Assembly: GCA_016930075.1 (NCBI GenBank)
Contig: JAFGHS010000075.1
Span: forward strand, 17,045 to 81,044
From: Deltaproteobacteria bacterium
GTDB taxonomy: Bacteria; Desulfobacterota; Syntrophia; Syntrophales; JAFGHS01
Length of the DNA stretch: 64,000 bases
Reading direction: 5' to 3'
The translations under genes were made by a program, and so were the position numbers. Position 1 is the first letter of the stretch, and every line of letters starts with the position of its first letter. Shown one piece after another: positions 26,262 through 35,727 of this stretch. Below the pieces are notes generated by a model. That model did not search any database. It was given only the letters and a program-made list of their open reading frames with translations, and was not told where the DNA came from.

Positions 26262-27151
26262 ATATTCCAAGGGAGTCTGTGGGGATTATGGGGGCGACAA
26301 GCTTGGTCGGACAATGCCTTTTGCCGCTTCTCAGACAGGACGGATGGCAGGTTAAGGCGTTTTCCCGCCGTCTGATGAATGACGACAGTAGCGGCGTTCA
26401 ATGGATACAGCTCAAGAAGGCGCCGGAAAATCGCAGCGTATTTGCCGGTGAAGAAATGGAAGGCATCCATTTTTGGATTTGCATCGCGCCTCTTTGGGTT
26501 TTGCCGGATTATTTTCCGATGCTGGATAAGTACGGCGCACGGCGCATTATCGCCCTTTCCTCGACCAGCCGTTTTACCAAGATGAATTCCTCTGAAACGG
26601 AAGAACTGATCATGGCGCGCCGGTTGTCCGAAAGTGAAGACCGTCTGCAGACCTGGGCGCAGGCGAAAGGCATCGATTGGGTGATTCTTCGCCCCACCAT
26701 GATTTACGGCCGGGGCCGGGATCAGAATATTTCCGAAATCATCCGTCTGATTCGCCGATTCAAATTCTTTCCCTTACTGGGACGAGCCGATGGATTGCGT
26801 CAGCCCGTTCATGCTGAAGATGTGGCGGCGGCCTGCCTGTCGGTGCTGGGTAAACTGGACGTCTGCAATCGAGACTATAATCTTTCAGGCGCCGAGACGC
26901 TGACCTACCGGGAGATGATCAACCGCTTGTTTGCAGTCCTGGGCCGCCGTCCCAGGGTGATACCGGTACCGCTTTGGTTTTTCCGACGGGCGGCCGCATG
27001 GGTCCGCTTTTTTTCACGTAACCGGCATTGGACCGCGCAAATGGCCGAGCGGATGAATGTTGACCTGGTGTTTGATCATGCCGAAGCGGCTCAGGATTTT
27101 AACTTCTCGCCTAGAAAATTCCATCTCACCCCCAAAGATCTGCCGATGTAG
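26246..27151 (+). CDS. NAD(P)-binding SDR-like epimerase
   Basis: 301-residue NmrA/epimerase-like protein. It has VGIMGATSLVGQCLLPLL as the nucleotide-binding loop, IALSSTSRF at the active-site Ser strand, DWVILRPTMIYGRGRD, and a C-terminal substrate domain (AETLTYREMINRLF). A clear YxxxK is not seen, so it belongs to an atypical SDR group. It overlaps the preceding GT2 by 16 bases and precedes the Fcl-like gene, suggesting a nucleotide-sugar or lipid-linked sugar step, possibly reduction paired with the PglC-like transferase. Confidence 0.7.
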   Translation: MAETVNIPRESVGIMGATSLVGQCLLPLLRQDGWQVKAFSRRLMNDDSSGVQWIQLKKAPENRSVFAGEEMEGIHFWICIAPLWVLPDYFPMLDKYGARRIIALSSTSRFTKMNSSETEELIMARRLSESEDRLQTWAQAKGIDWVILRPTMIYGRGRDQNISEIIRLIRRFKFFPLLGRADGLRQPVHAEDVAAACLSVLGKLDVCNRDYNLSGAETLTYREMINRLFAVLGRRPRVIPVPLWFFRRAAAWVRFFSRNRHWTAQMAERMNVDLVFDHAEAAQDFNFSPRKFHLTPKDLPM

Positions 27152-27168
27152 AAGGAGAAGGAGTTTGA

Positions 27169-28143
<975 letters not shown>

Positions 28144-28153
28144 ATGCCGACAT

Positions 28154-28273
28154 GAGACCTTTGAATTTGTCATTTCGAGGAGCGGTAGTGACGAGAAATC
28201 TCAACGAATTCAGACCAGTAAGATTTCTCCCTAGGGTCGAAATGACAGGAAATGAGCATTATTCAAAGGTCTC
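28154..28273. repeat. MITE-like element with perfect 12-bp inverted ends, copy d
   Basis: 120 bp from GAGACCTTTGAA to TTCAAAGGTCTC, perfect 12-bp terminal inverted repeats. The core is CATTTCGAGGAGCGGTAGTG with inverted GGGTCGAAATGACAGG. It uses the termini of the CATTGCGAG family (copies a-c) but the core of the CATTTCGAG family (copies e and f). It ends three bases before the next ATG. Confidence 0.85.
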
Positions 28274-28276
28274 AAT

Positions 28277-28837
28277 ATGAAGAGAATCTTTGATATTGCT
28301 GCGGCCCTTGCGGCTCTTTGCATATTTTTCGTCCCCATGCTTTTTTTGTCCCTCCTGATAAAATGTACATCCCAAGGTCCCGTCATTTACTGGTCTGACA
28401 GGATCGGCAGAAATAACGGGATGTTCAGAATGCTCAAATTCCGCACCATGCGCATCGATACGCCGGCTATGGCCACGCATCTTATGCGCAATCCTGATGA
28501 CTATCTGACGCCCCTGGGGAAATTTCTGCGCAAGTCGAGTCTTGATGAACTGCCGCAGCTTTTCAATGTTCTTGCGGGGAATATGAGTCTGGTCGGCCCG
28601 CGCCCCGCCTTATACAACCAGGAAGATCTGATCGCGCTCAGGACGCAAAAAGGAATCCATAAACTGCTTCCCGGCATTACCGGTTGGGCGCAAATCAATG
28701 GAAGAGACGAACTTTCGATTCCCGTCAAGGTGGCCCATGATGAATATTATCTCAATCATCGGTCTTTCGGTTTTGATTTAATGATATTATGGAAAACGGT
28801 GATCAACGTCGTGAAAAAAGAAGGCGTAGCGCATTAA
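28277..28837 (+). CDS. PglC-like phosphoglycosyltransferase (bacterial sugar transferase)
   Basis: 186-residue monotopic phosphoglycosyltransferase that moves a sugar-1-phosphate from a UDP-sugar to undecaprenyl phosphate, starting glycan assembly at the inner membrane. The N-terminal reentrant hydrophobic helix (about 5-27) is followed by KFRTMRIDT, the catalytic-type [20 protein letters not shown] and GPRP, and [15 protein letters not shown]. It is the short PglC size rather than the WbaP size. The start lies against a MITE end whose TIR supplies AAAGG eight bases upstream. With the dehydratase that follows, it suggests a UDP-diacetylated or 4-keto-derived first sugar. Confidence 0.9.
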   Translation: MKRIFDIAAALAALCIFFVPMLFLSLLIKCTSQGPVIYWSDRIGRNNGMFRMLKFRTMRIDTPAMATHLMRNPDDYLTPLGKFLRKSSLDELPQLFNVLAGNMSLVGPRPALYNQEDLIALRTQKGIHKLLPGITGWAQINGRDELSIPVKVAHDEYYLNHRSFGFDLMILWKTVINVVKKEGVAH

Positions 28838-28961
28838 GAGCATGAAGAAAGGGTCTTCCCCCTTGCGCCTTCACAAACATGCTGGACTATGGCGTCCTGA
28901 CGTGATAATGCACAGGGCGGGAAAGCATAAATAAAAATTGCGTACAACCGGATCAATCGCC

Positions 28962-30815
28962 ATGAAAAACCTCATTCGCAATAAACATTTTTATTATATG
29001 TTCTTCCTCGATGCGGTTATCATCGCGGCAGTTTATCTGTTTTCGAATTATCTGCTCCTGAACGGCGCCATCACACCCGAGAAATGGCTTAATATTAAAT
29101 GGACCTTGCTGTTTATCATCCCGATAAAATTGGTTTGCTTTTTTATATTCAACCTCTATCGGGGCATGTGGCGTTTTGCCGGTTTGAATGATTTAATCAA
29201 TGTCGTTAAGGGAAGCACCCTCGCCTCACTGATTATCGTTTTGACCATTCTCTACATCAATCACTTTCAAGGCTACCTGCGGTCCGTATTCATCATCGAC
29301 TGGTTCCTGACGATCCTGTTCATCGGAGCCGTGCGGATTGCCGTAAGACTTGCATTGACGAATAATGTATCTTCAGCCTGGAATTTGAAGCGCTACCGCA
29401 AAATGCTATCCAATAAAAGGCTGCTCATCATCGGCGCCGGCGCGGCAGGCGAAAAAGTGGTCCGGGAAATTCTGGACAATCCGGAAACGAAGGTTTATCC
29501 CGTGGGGTTTTTGGATGACGACCTCTCGAAGCAGGGGAAAACCATTCACGGCTTTTCCGTCCTGGGCAGCATTGAGATGATTGACGGCATGGGAGATATG
29601 TTTGATGAAATATTGATTGCCATCTCGTCGATTACGGGAGCGCAGATGCGGCGGATTGTTTCCATTTGCGAACGGACGGGCAAGCGCTACCGGACTATGC
29701 CGAGTTTGGGGGAACTGATAGACGGCAATACGTCCATGAAGACGGTCCGGGATGTTAAATTTGAAGACCTCCTGGGGCGCGAGGAGATTTGCCTCGACGA
29801 AAAGGCGATTTTCAATTTTCTTCACGGCAAGCGCATCCTCGTGACCGGCGCCGGCGGGTCCATCGGCAGCGAAATGGTCCGGCAGATCTGCCGTTATGGG
29901 CCTCAGGGTCTCGCCTTGCTGGAATGCAGCGAGTTTAACCTGTTTCAGATGGAAATGGAATGCCTGCAATACTTTGAAGCAATCCCGATAAAAAGTTATC
30001 TTTCTGATATTAAAGATAAAAAGGCCATGCATAATGTGTTTTCGGATTTCCGGCCGGAGGTTGTTTTCCATGCCGCTGCCTATAAGCATGTCCCTCTTCA
30101 GGAACTGAATCCCCGTGAGACGGTGTACAACAATATTATCGGCACGCGAAATCTGGCTGAGACGGCCAAACTGTTCGGTGTGGAGCGTTTTGTTCTTGTA
30201 TCCACAGACAAGGCCGTCCGGCCCACCAATATTATGGGCGCGACGAAGCGTGTTGCGGAAATGTATCTGGAATGTATGAACGGAGATACCAAAACCCGTT
30301 TTATGGCGGTTCGTTTCGGCAATGTTCTGGGAAGTTCAGGTTCCGTTATTCCCATTTTTCAGAAACAAATCGCCCAGGGTCGTCCCGTAACCGTTACGCA
30401 TCCCGATGTGACCAGGTATTTCATGAGCATTCCCGAGGCCGCCCAGTTGATTCTCCAGGCAAGCGTTATGGGAACAGGCGGTGAGATATTTATTCTTGAT
30501 ATGGGAAAGCCCATCAAGATTGTCGATATGGCCCGCGACCTCATCCGGCTTCACGGTTTTGAACCGGACCGCGACATTCCCATCCGTTACATCGGTCTGC
30601 GACCGGGAGAAAAGCTCTATGAAGAGCTGATGACGGAAGGTGAAGGGATTGTGGCGACCACTCATGAAAACATCCGCGTTATCAGAGGCAATCATTACGA
30701 TTTCAGGCAGCTCAACGGACTGATCGATGATTTGGTTGAAACGGCGGACACGTACAATGATTCGGCCATCAAGGACAAACTCAAAAAAATCGTCCCGGAA
30801 TACACGCCGCAATAA
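28962..30815 (+). CDS. WbpM/CapD-family nucleoside-diphosphate-sugar 4,6-dehydratase
   Basis: 617-residue membrane protein. Four N-terminal membrane helices (about 10-130) are followed by a first Rossmann domain (LLIIGAGAAGEKVVREIL) and then the SDR catalytic domain (ILVTGAGGSIGSEMVRQI near 297). In the active site, STDKAVRPTNIMGATKRVAE has Met where other SDRs have Tyr, as is normal in the WbpM/FlmA group. It converts UDP-GlcNAc-type substrates to 4-keto-6-deoxy products. ATG 28962 (CGGATC upstream) is preferred over TTG 28938. Lying beside the PglC-like gene, it likely makes its substrate; the matching aminotransferase is absent. Confidence 0.9.
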   Translation: MKNLIRNKHFYYMFFLDAVIIAAVYLFSNYLLLNGAITPEKWLNIKWTLLFIIPIKLVCFFIFNLYRGMWRFAGLNDLINVVKGSTLASLIIVLTILYINHFQGYLRSVFIIDWFLTILFIGAVRIAVRLALTNNVSSAWNLKRYRKMLSNKRLLIIGAGAAGEKVVREILDNPETKVYPVGFLDDDLSKQGKTIHGFSVLGSIEMIDGMGDMFDEILIAISSITGAQMRRIVSICERTGKRYRTMPSLGELIDGNTSMKTVRDVKFEDLLGREEICLDEKAIFNFLHGKRILVTGAGGSIGSEMVRQICRYGPQGLALLECSEFNLFQMEMECLQYFEAIPIKSYLSDIKDKKAMHNVFSDFRPEVVFHAAAYKHVPLQELNPRETVYNNIIGTRNLAETAKLFGVERFVLVSTDKAVRPTNIMGATKRVAEMYLECMNGDTKTRFMAVRFGNVLGSSGSVIPIFQKQIAQGRPVTVTHPDVTRYFMSIPEAAQLILQASVMGTGGEIFILDMGKPIKIVDMARDLIRLHGFEPDRDIPIRYIGLRPGEKLYEELMTEGEGIVATTHENIRVIRGNHYDFRQLNGLIDDLVETADTYNDSAIKDKLKKIVPEYTPQ

Positions 30816-30833
30816 TCCATCTTCTTTTTTATT

Positions 30834-31934
30834 ATGCTGATCAGCCATCAACATGCCCTGCCTCCGGCCCCACGGAACATCCTGATCGTTCAGTTAGGCG
30901 ATATCGGAGATGTCGTGTGGGCAACACCCTCCATCCAGGCCGTCAAAGACGCCTATCCCCAGGCAAGGGTATCGGTTCTGCTTCGCGAGGGGATGGGGAG
31001 TCTGCTGTCGGCGGATCCGGCAATATATAAAATCTTTGAAGCCAAAAATCATAAAAACGACGGCTTTTTCAGGACGGTGACGGATAACCTGGGTTTTATC
31101 GCAAGTCTCCGCCGAGAAAAATTTTCTGTGGTTATCGACTTGCGGGCCGATGAACGGGGCGCATTCAACGCCTATTTGACGGGGGCGCCTTACAGAGCGG
31201 CCATGTTTTATCGGGGGGTTTCCTTCTTCAGAAACCATTTGTTTACGCATCTTGTCGATCCGTTTCCGCCTGACGACGATGGAACTCCCGGTGCGGCCCG
31301 GCAGTCGCTCCGCATCATCAGGGCCTTCGGCATCCGCGAGAAGACATGCGTTCCCCGGTTGTATATGGCGGACGGGATGGAGGAAAGGGTGCAGCGGCTT
31401 CTCACGGAAAATATCGCCGCCTCCGTTCAATGGATTTCCCTCAATCCCTTTTCGCGGTGGGAATATAAAGAATGGCGCCGCGATAAATGGGCCGCCCTGA
31501 TCGACTGGTTATGGGATGAATACAGCCTCGCTGCGGTTATCGTCGGATCGGAAGGAGAAAAAGGCCGGGCCGATGAAATAAGGCGCGCCTGCCGGGGAAT
31601 GGTTTATAATCTGGCCGGCAGGACGACCCTGGCGGAGCTTGCCGGTTTGTTGCGGTTAAGCAGGCTGCATATCGGCGTAGACAGTGCGGCGCCTCACATT
31701 GCAGCGGCCATGGGGACCCCTACGGTTACGATTTACGGGCCTTCGGATTGGCGCGACTGGGCGCCTGTCGGCGAAAAGCACACCGTCATTGTCTCCCCCA
31801 TGGATTGCGTTCCCTGCCGTCAAAAGGGCTGTGACGATAAGGGAATCAGCAAATGCCTCGAAGAACTCGCCGTGGAGGACGTGCAGGACGGCGTGCGCGA
31901 GATGCTGACCCGCATAAAAGATCAAGCGCTATAA
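30834..31934 (+). CDS. GT9 heptosyltransferase-like glycosyltransferase
   Basis: 366-residue GT-B family 9 protein, the ADP-heptose:LPS heptosyltransferase family. It shows ILIVQLGDIGDVVWATPSIQ, SLNPFSRWEYKEWRRDKW and the family motif GVDSAAPHIAAAMGTPTVTI, with paired Cys near the C terminus (MDCVPCRQKGCD). It is the last + strand gene and overlaps the convergent Trm112-like gene by 6 bases. It could add a third heptose, since waaC and waaF homologues lie nearby. Start uncertain: no clear ribosome-binding site. Confidence 0.85.
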   Translation: MLISHQHALPPAPRNILIVQLGDIGDVVWATPSIQAVKDAYPQARVSVLLREGMGSLLSADPAIYKIFEAKNHKNDGFFRTVTDNLGFIASLRREKFSVVIDLRADERGAFNAYLTGAPYRAAMFYRGVSFFRNHLFTHLVDPFPPDDDGTPGAARQSLRIIRAFGIREKTCVPRLYMADGMEERVQRLLTENIAASVQWISLNPFSRWEYKEWRRDKWAALIDWLWDEYSLAAVIVGSEGEKGRADEIRRACRGMVYNLAGRTTLAELAGLLRLSRLHIGVDSAAPHIAAAMGTPTVTIYGPSDWRDWAPVGEKHTVIVSPMDCVPCRQKGCDDKGISKCLEELAVEDVQDGVREMLTRIKDQAL

Positions 31935-32114
31935 GACGGCATCATCGGGCAGCTTTTTCGCTTCATCGATGAGCATGATGGGGATGTCGTCCTTGATTTC
32001 ATAAAGGAGCCGGCATTTGTCGCAGATCAACCCGTCGTTGGTCTTATTGAGGTAGATCGCCCCCTTGCATTGGGGGCAGGCTAAAATATCGAGCAAATTT
32101 TCACTGATCGTCAT
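31929..32114 (-). CDS. Trm112/YcaR-like zinc-ribbon protein
   Basis: 61-residue protein of the Trm112/DUF343 family. Cys13/Cys16 (CPQC) and Cys31/Cys34 (CDKC) form a zinc-ribbon-like knuckle. Relatives are small partner proteins, and bacterial copies (YcaR) often sit beside lpxK and LPS genes, as here at the end of the lipid A operon. It starts 39 bases after the waaC stop, read on the - strand. The partner is unknown. Confidence 0.85.
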   Translation of the reverse strand: MTISENLLDILACPQCKGAIYLNKTNDGLICDKCRLLYEIKDDIPIMLIDEAKKLPDDAVL

Positions 32115-32153
32115 ATCCGTTCTTCCTTTCCGAAAGACCTCATTTTATCCCTC

Positions 32154-33179
32154 CTAAAAAAACCTTCCTTTAATCCTTCCAAAGACGTCTTCAACACGCA
32201 ATTCCTTCATACATGTCATATCGCGGCAGCTTTTCCTGAAACAGGGCATGCAGGGCAAGTCTTTGCGCGTCACCAAATGCCCCTTTCCGAAGGGGCCTGT
32301 CCGTGCAGGATCTGTCGGGCCGAAGATGGCGCAGACAGGGGTTCCGACTGCTGCCGCAAGGTGCATGGGGCCGGAGTCGGTGGTGATTAAAAAACGCGCC
32401 CCCCTGTAGAGGCAGGCAAGGTCCCTCAACGAGGTCTTGCCGCCAAGATTGACGGACGGTTGCCGCATCATGGCTTGGATTTTATTTATTTCTTCCGGTC
32501 CGCTGTCCGTAAAAACAACGGTCATTCCCAGCTCCTCAATCAGTTTGTCGCACAAACAGGCAAATTTTTCATTACCCCAGAGCTTTGTCTCCCAAAGGGC
32601 GATGGGGTTGACGGCGACGTAAGCATGATGTGCCGATATTCCGTTTGCCGAAAGCAATTTGTCTGCCCGCTGTTTATGATCATCCTGAACGGGGACAAGA
32701 AATTCAACCTCTTTAATATCCGCCCCTAAGTAGCGGGGGAAATCGAGGTACCGGTCGACGGCGTGTTTTGTCATATCTTCGGGGATCCTGTCGTTGAGAA
32801 ACAAACCGCTCAATTCCTGCATGCTCGCATATCCGAGTTTCCTTTTCCCGGAACTGAGCCAGACAAGCACAGCGCTTTTAAAAAGTCCCTGAAAATCGAT
32901 GACCAGATCATACTTGATTTTTTTGATTTCGCCGATAAAGGAACGGATTTCTCCGAAGGGTTTGGCGATCCTGCCCCTTTTTAATTCTTTTATCCAGCTT
33001 TTTCTCCGGGAAACGACGACCCGGTCCAGATAAGGATGATCTTTGATCAGGTCTGCCGCCGCCTCTTCGATCACCCAGGTGATATGCGCATCGGGATAGA
33101 GTCGTCTTAACGCGGCAAGGGAGGGCAGGGTATGGATCACATCGCCGATGGCGGAGAGCTTGATGATCAGAATGTTCAT
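32154..33179 (-). CDS. waaC: LPS heptosyltransferase I (WaaC-like)
   Basis: 341-residue GT9 protein expected to add the first L-glycero-D-manno-heptose to Kdo-lipid A on the cytoplasmic side. N-terminal ILIIKLSAIGDVIHTLPSLA and C-terminal ITTDSGPMHLAAAVGTPVCA with GPTDPARTGPFG are typical, followed by Cys-rich DLPCMPCFRKSCRDMTC. ATG 33179 overlaps the gmhB stop as ATGA. Nearness to gmhB and waaF supports heptose use. Assignment as WaaC rather than another heptosyltransferase is moderately sure. Confidence 0.85.
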   Translation of the reverse strand: MNILIIKLSAIGDVIHTLPSLAALRRLYPDAHITWVIEEAAADLIKDHPYLDRVVVSRRKSWIKELKRGRIAKPFGEIRSFIGEIKKIKYDLVIDFQGLFKSAVLVWLSSGKRKLGYASMQELSGLFLNDRIPEDMTKHAVDRYLDFPRYLGADIKEVEFLVPVQDDHKQRADKLLSANGISAHHAYVAVNPIALWETKLWGNEKFACLCDKLIEELGMTVVFTDSGPEEINKIQAMMRQPSVNLGGKTSLRDLACLYRGARFLITTDSGPMHLAAAVGTPVCAIFGPTDPARTGPFGKGHLVTRKDLPCMPCFRKSCRDMTCMKELRVEDVFGRIKGRFF

Positions 33180-33757
33180 GGATGGGAATCCTTTATGATC
33201 CACCGGACGGCGTCGAGAATATCGGTTGCCGAATAACTCGGTTTTATGGGCGGCGTTTCAGGCCGGCAGTTCTTATCCACAGCGCAATGCCCTGTCGGCA
33301 CAAGGACGCCCTTCATCGGAATATTATACGCTGTTTCCATATCCGTCATCATGTCGCCTACCATATAAGAACGGTAAAGATCGATGTCAAAATCCCTGGC
33401 GGCGGCAAGCAGCATCCCCGTCTTCGGCTTGCGGCATTCGCATGCCTGCAAGTAATCCCCCCGGCCTTCCGTTGCATGATGGGGGCAATAGTAGAAGGCA
33501 TCGATGCAGGTTCCTTCCATTTTGAGCAATTCCTGTATGCGGCGATGGGTTTCCTCAACGAAGGCTTCGGTGAAGTAACCGCGCGCCACACCGGACTGGT
33601 TGGTGATGACAATGGCTTTCAGGCCGGCATCGCGGATTTCTTTTATTGCCTGAGGCGTTTCGGGAAATAGCCTGAGCTTCGAAAGAGAGTTTAAATAACC
33701 CACATCTTCGTTAATCGTTCCGTCCCGGTCGAGAAAGACAGCCCTGTTTTTCGCCAT
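33176..33757 (-). CDS. gmhB: D-glycero-beta-D-manno-heptose-1,7-bisphosphate 7-phosphatase (GmhB)
   Basis: 193-residue HAD phosphatase of the histidinol-phosphatase/GmhB type, which removes the C7 phosphate during ADP-heptose synthesis. HAD motif I is FLDRDGTINEDVGYL, motif II ITNQSGVARGYF, a zinc site is formed by CPHH and CECRKPKTGML, and motif IV is MVGDMMTDMETA. The length is normal. It is packed between waaF (5 bases) and waaC (ATGA overlap), so it is part of the operon. Confidence 0.92.
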   Translation of the reverse strand: MAKNRAVFLDRDGTINEDVGYLNSLSKLRLFPETPQAIKEIRDAGLKAIVITNQSGVARGYFTEAFVEETHRRIQELLKMEGTCIDAFYYCPHHATEGRGDYLQACECRKPKTGMLLAAARDFDIDLYRSYMVGDMMTDMETAYNIPMKGVLVPTGHCAVDKNCRPETPPIKPSYSATDILDAVRWIIKDSHP

Positions 33758-33762
33758 GTGCT

Positions 33763-34830
33763 TTAAGGTCCTTTTTCTGCGAGAAGTTTCCGTGCCGTAT
33801 CATAGACGTCGTCAACGCTGATTTTGTCCATGCATGCAAAATCCGTCGGGCAGACCTTTTTCAGACACGGGCTGCACGGGACGCCCTTGTAAATGACGGT
33901 GCTTTTTTCGCCCACAGGCGATGTGGTTGCCGGGTTCGTTGAGCCGAAGACGGCCACGGTGGGGATGCCGAGGGCGCCGGCCACATGCATCAAACCTGAA
34001 TCGTTGGAGATGAAAAGGCGGCAGCGGGCGATGAGGGCGATGGCCTCTTGCAAATCGGTTTTGCCGGCAAGATTGACAAGGCGGCTTTTCGCAAAGCCCT
34101 GTACGGCATCGAGGCTTGCACGGTCCGCTTCGCTTCCCATCATGAGGACCTGCGCGTTATGGGACGCAGCCAGTCGATCCGCCACGGCGGCATACCGTTC
34201 AGGAAACCACTTCTTGGCCGGGCCGTAAGCGGCCCCCGGCGCGATGCCGCAAATCATCTTGCCTGCAGTCAATCCAAAACCGTTAAGCAATTTATCCCCC
34301 AACGCCTGATATTCTGCGTTTAATGGGAGATGAACTTCGCGGCCGGCTGATTGAAAACCCGCAGTTTTAAGCATTTCGAGATAATAATCGATCTGGGGCA
34401 CCTGTCGAATGGCTTTTGTCCGCCGGACGGAATGGGTCAAAAGGAATCCCCGGACGTCGCTGTTGTAGCCGATGCGGATGGGGATGCCGGCCAGGCGGGC
34501 AATAATCGCCGCCTCAATGGCATTTTGCAGGAGAACGGCCATATCGAATTTCTTTTTACGCAGTTCCCGGGCGAGCCCCACCTTTCCGAAAACGCCTTCA
34601 TGAATGCCGGGACTTTGAAAAGTAAATACCTCATCCACGTCGGGGCATAGATCAAACAGGGCGGCAACCCAGGGTTTAACCAGGACGGTGATTTTCGCCC
34701 GGGGGAAGGTTTTTCTTACGGCGGCAAAGGCCGGGAGGGTCATCACAACGTCGCCGATCCAGTTGGTGCCGCGAATCAGGATGTTTTTCACGGCATCATG
34801 ATTCATCGTCTTTGAAATTCGGATGTCCAT
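33763..34830 (-). CDS. waaF: LPS heptosyltransferase II (WaaF)
   Basis: 355-residue GT9 heptosyltransferase adding the second heptose. It shows ILIRGTNWIGDVVMTLPAF, the WaaF-typical PGAAYGPAKKWFPERYA and ISNDSGLMHVAGALGIPTVA, then GSTNPATTSP. A longer frame to 34896 would overlap the acyltransferase gene by 61 bases, so I use ATG 34830, five bases after that stop; ATG 34806 is an alternative. Located in the lipid A/inner core operon between the acyltransferase and gmhB. Confidence 0.9.
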   Translation of the reverse strand: MDIRISKTMNHDAVKNILIRGTNWIGDVVMTLPAFAAVRKTFPRAKITVLVKPWVAALFDLCPDVDEVFTFQSPGIHEGVFGKVGLARELRKKKFDMAVLLQNAIEAAIIARLAGIPIRIGYNSDVRGFLLTHSVRRTKAIRQVPQIDYYLEMLKTAGFQSAGREVHLPLNAEYQALGDKLLNGFGLTAGKMICGIAPGAAYGPAKKWFPERYAAVADRLAASHNAQVLMMGSEADRASLDAVQGFAKSRLVNLAGKTDLQEAIALIARCRLFISNDSGLMHVAGALGIPTVAVFGSTNPATTSPVGEKSTVIYKGVPCSPCLKKVCPTDFACMDKISVDDVYDTARKLLAEKGP

Positions 34831-34835
34831 TACCG

Positions 34836-35726
34836 TTACCGTTGCCTCAGGGCCTGCCATTTTTTCGTCTTCCACCGGTGATGGAGCCATAGCCATTGAT
34901 CGGGATATTTGCGGATCATGTCCTCGATCACTTTCATGAAAATCTGTGTATTAGCCGCCACATCCTTTTCGTAATCTCCTGTATCGACGATGCTGACTTC
35001 CCGTCCCAGGATGAGACGGTATTTACCCGAAGGTTGCCTGGCCATAAATGCGGGTATAACGGGCGCCCCTGTGTGAAGCGCCAGGATTGCCAGTCCGTCC
35101 GTCGTACAGGCGGATCTTCCGAAGAAATCCACAAAAATACCCTCCTGCCAGGCCACATTCTGATCGATGAGAAGCCCGACGATCTCATTTTTCTGAAGGG
35201 TCCGCAACATGGGCCGCATGGCCCTTTCCTTGGCCAGGGTCTTGCTTCCCGCCGTGGCCCGCACCCATTTGACCAAATCTTCCAAAATCGGGTTATCCAG
35301 AGGTCGGTAAATGAGAAGCATGGGGTGAACAATTAATGATATAACGACGGCCATGAGTTCCCAGTTTCCGAAATGGGCGCCGAACAGTAAAAGCCCTTTG
35401 TTCTTTTCCAGGGCGGCGCGGCAATATTCAATCCCTTCGATTTCAAAAGTATTGTCAATATCCTGCCGCGTAAGCCGGGGGATGTCGAAGAACTCGGCGA
35501 TGACGATGCCTAAATGGCGGTAGGTGTTTTTGGCGATTTGGATGATTTCCGCCATGTCCCGGTCGGGGAAGGCGTTTTTCAGATTGTGGAGAGTGATAAA
35601 CCGCTGTCTGGGCGAGACGTAATAAAACAGCATTGCGAGGGCGATAAAGAAATGTTTTCGCAGGGCTCGCGGTATGATCCCGAAACAAAACAGGATGATT
35701 TTTGTAGAGGTTGTTTTTTCTACCAT
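34836..35726 (-). CDS. lpxL: Lipid A late acyltransferase, LpxL/HtrB-like
   Basis: 296-residue LPLAT-family acyltransferase that adds a secondary acyl chain to Kdo-lipid A. It shows LLLFGAHFGNWELMAVVISL, carrying the HxxxxE-type catalytic motif as HFGNWE, and RAMRPMLRTLQKNEIVGLLI with DQNVAW. One N-terminal hydrophobic helix anchors it. ATG 35726 lies one base after the lpxK stop with AGGA upstream. Which acyl position it serves is unknown; only one such enzyme is present here. Confidence 0.85.
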   Translation of the reverse strand: MVEKTTSTKIILFCFGIIPRALRKHFFIALAMLFYYVSPRQRFITLHNLKNAFPDRDMAEIIQIAKNTYRHLGIVIAEFFDIPRLTRQDIDNTFEIEGIEYCRAALEKNKGLLLFGAHFGNWELMAVVISLIVHPMLLIYRPLDNPILEDLVKWVRATAGSKTLAKERAMRPMLRTLQKNEIVGLLIDQNVAWQEGIFVDFFGRSACTTDGLAILALHTGAPVIPAFMARQPSGKYRLILGREVSIVDTGDYEKDVAANTQIFMKVIEDMIRKYPDQWLWLHHRWKTKKWQALRQR

Positions 35727-35727
35727 G

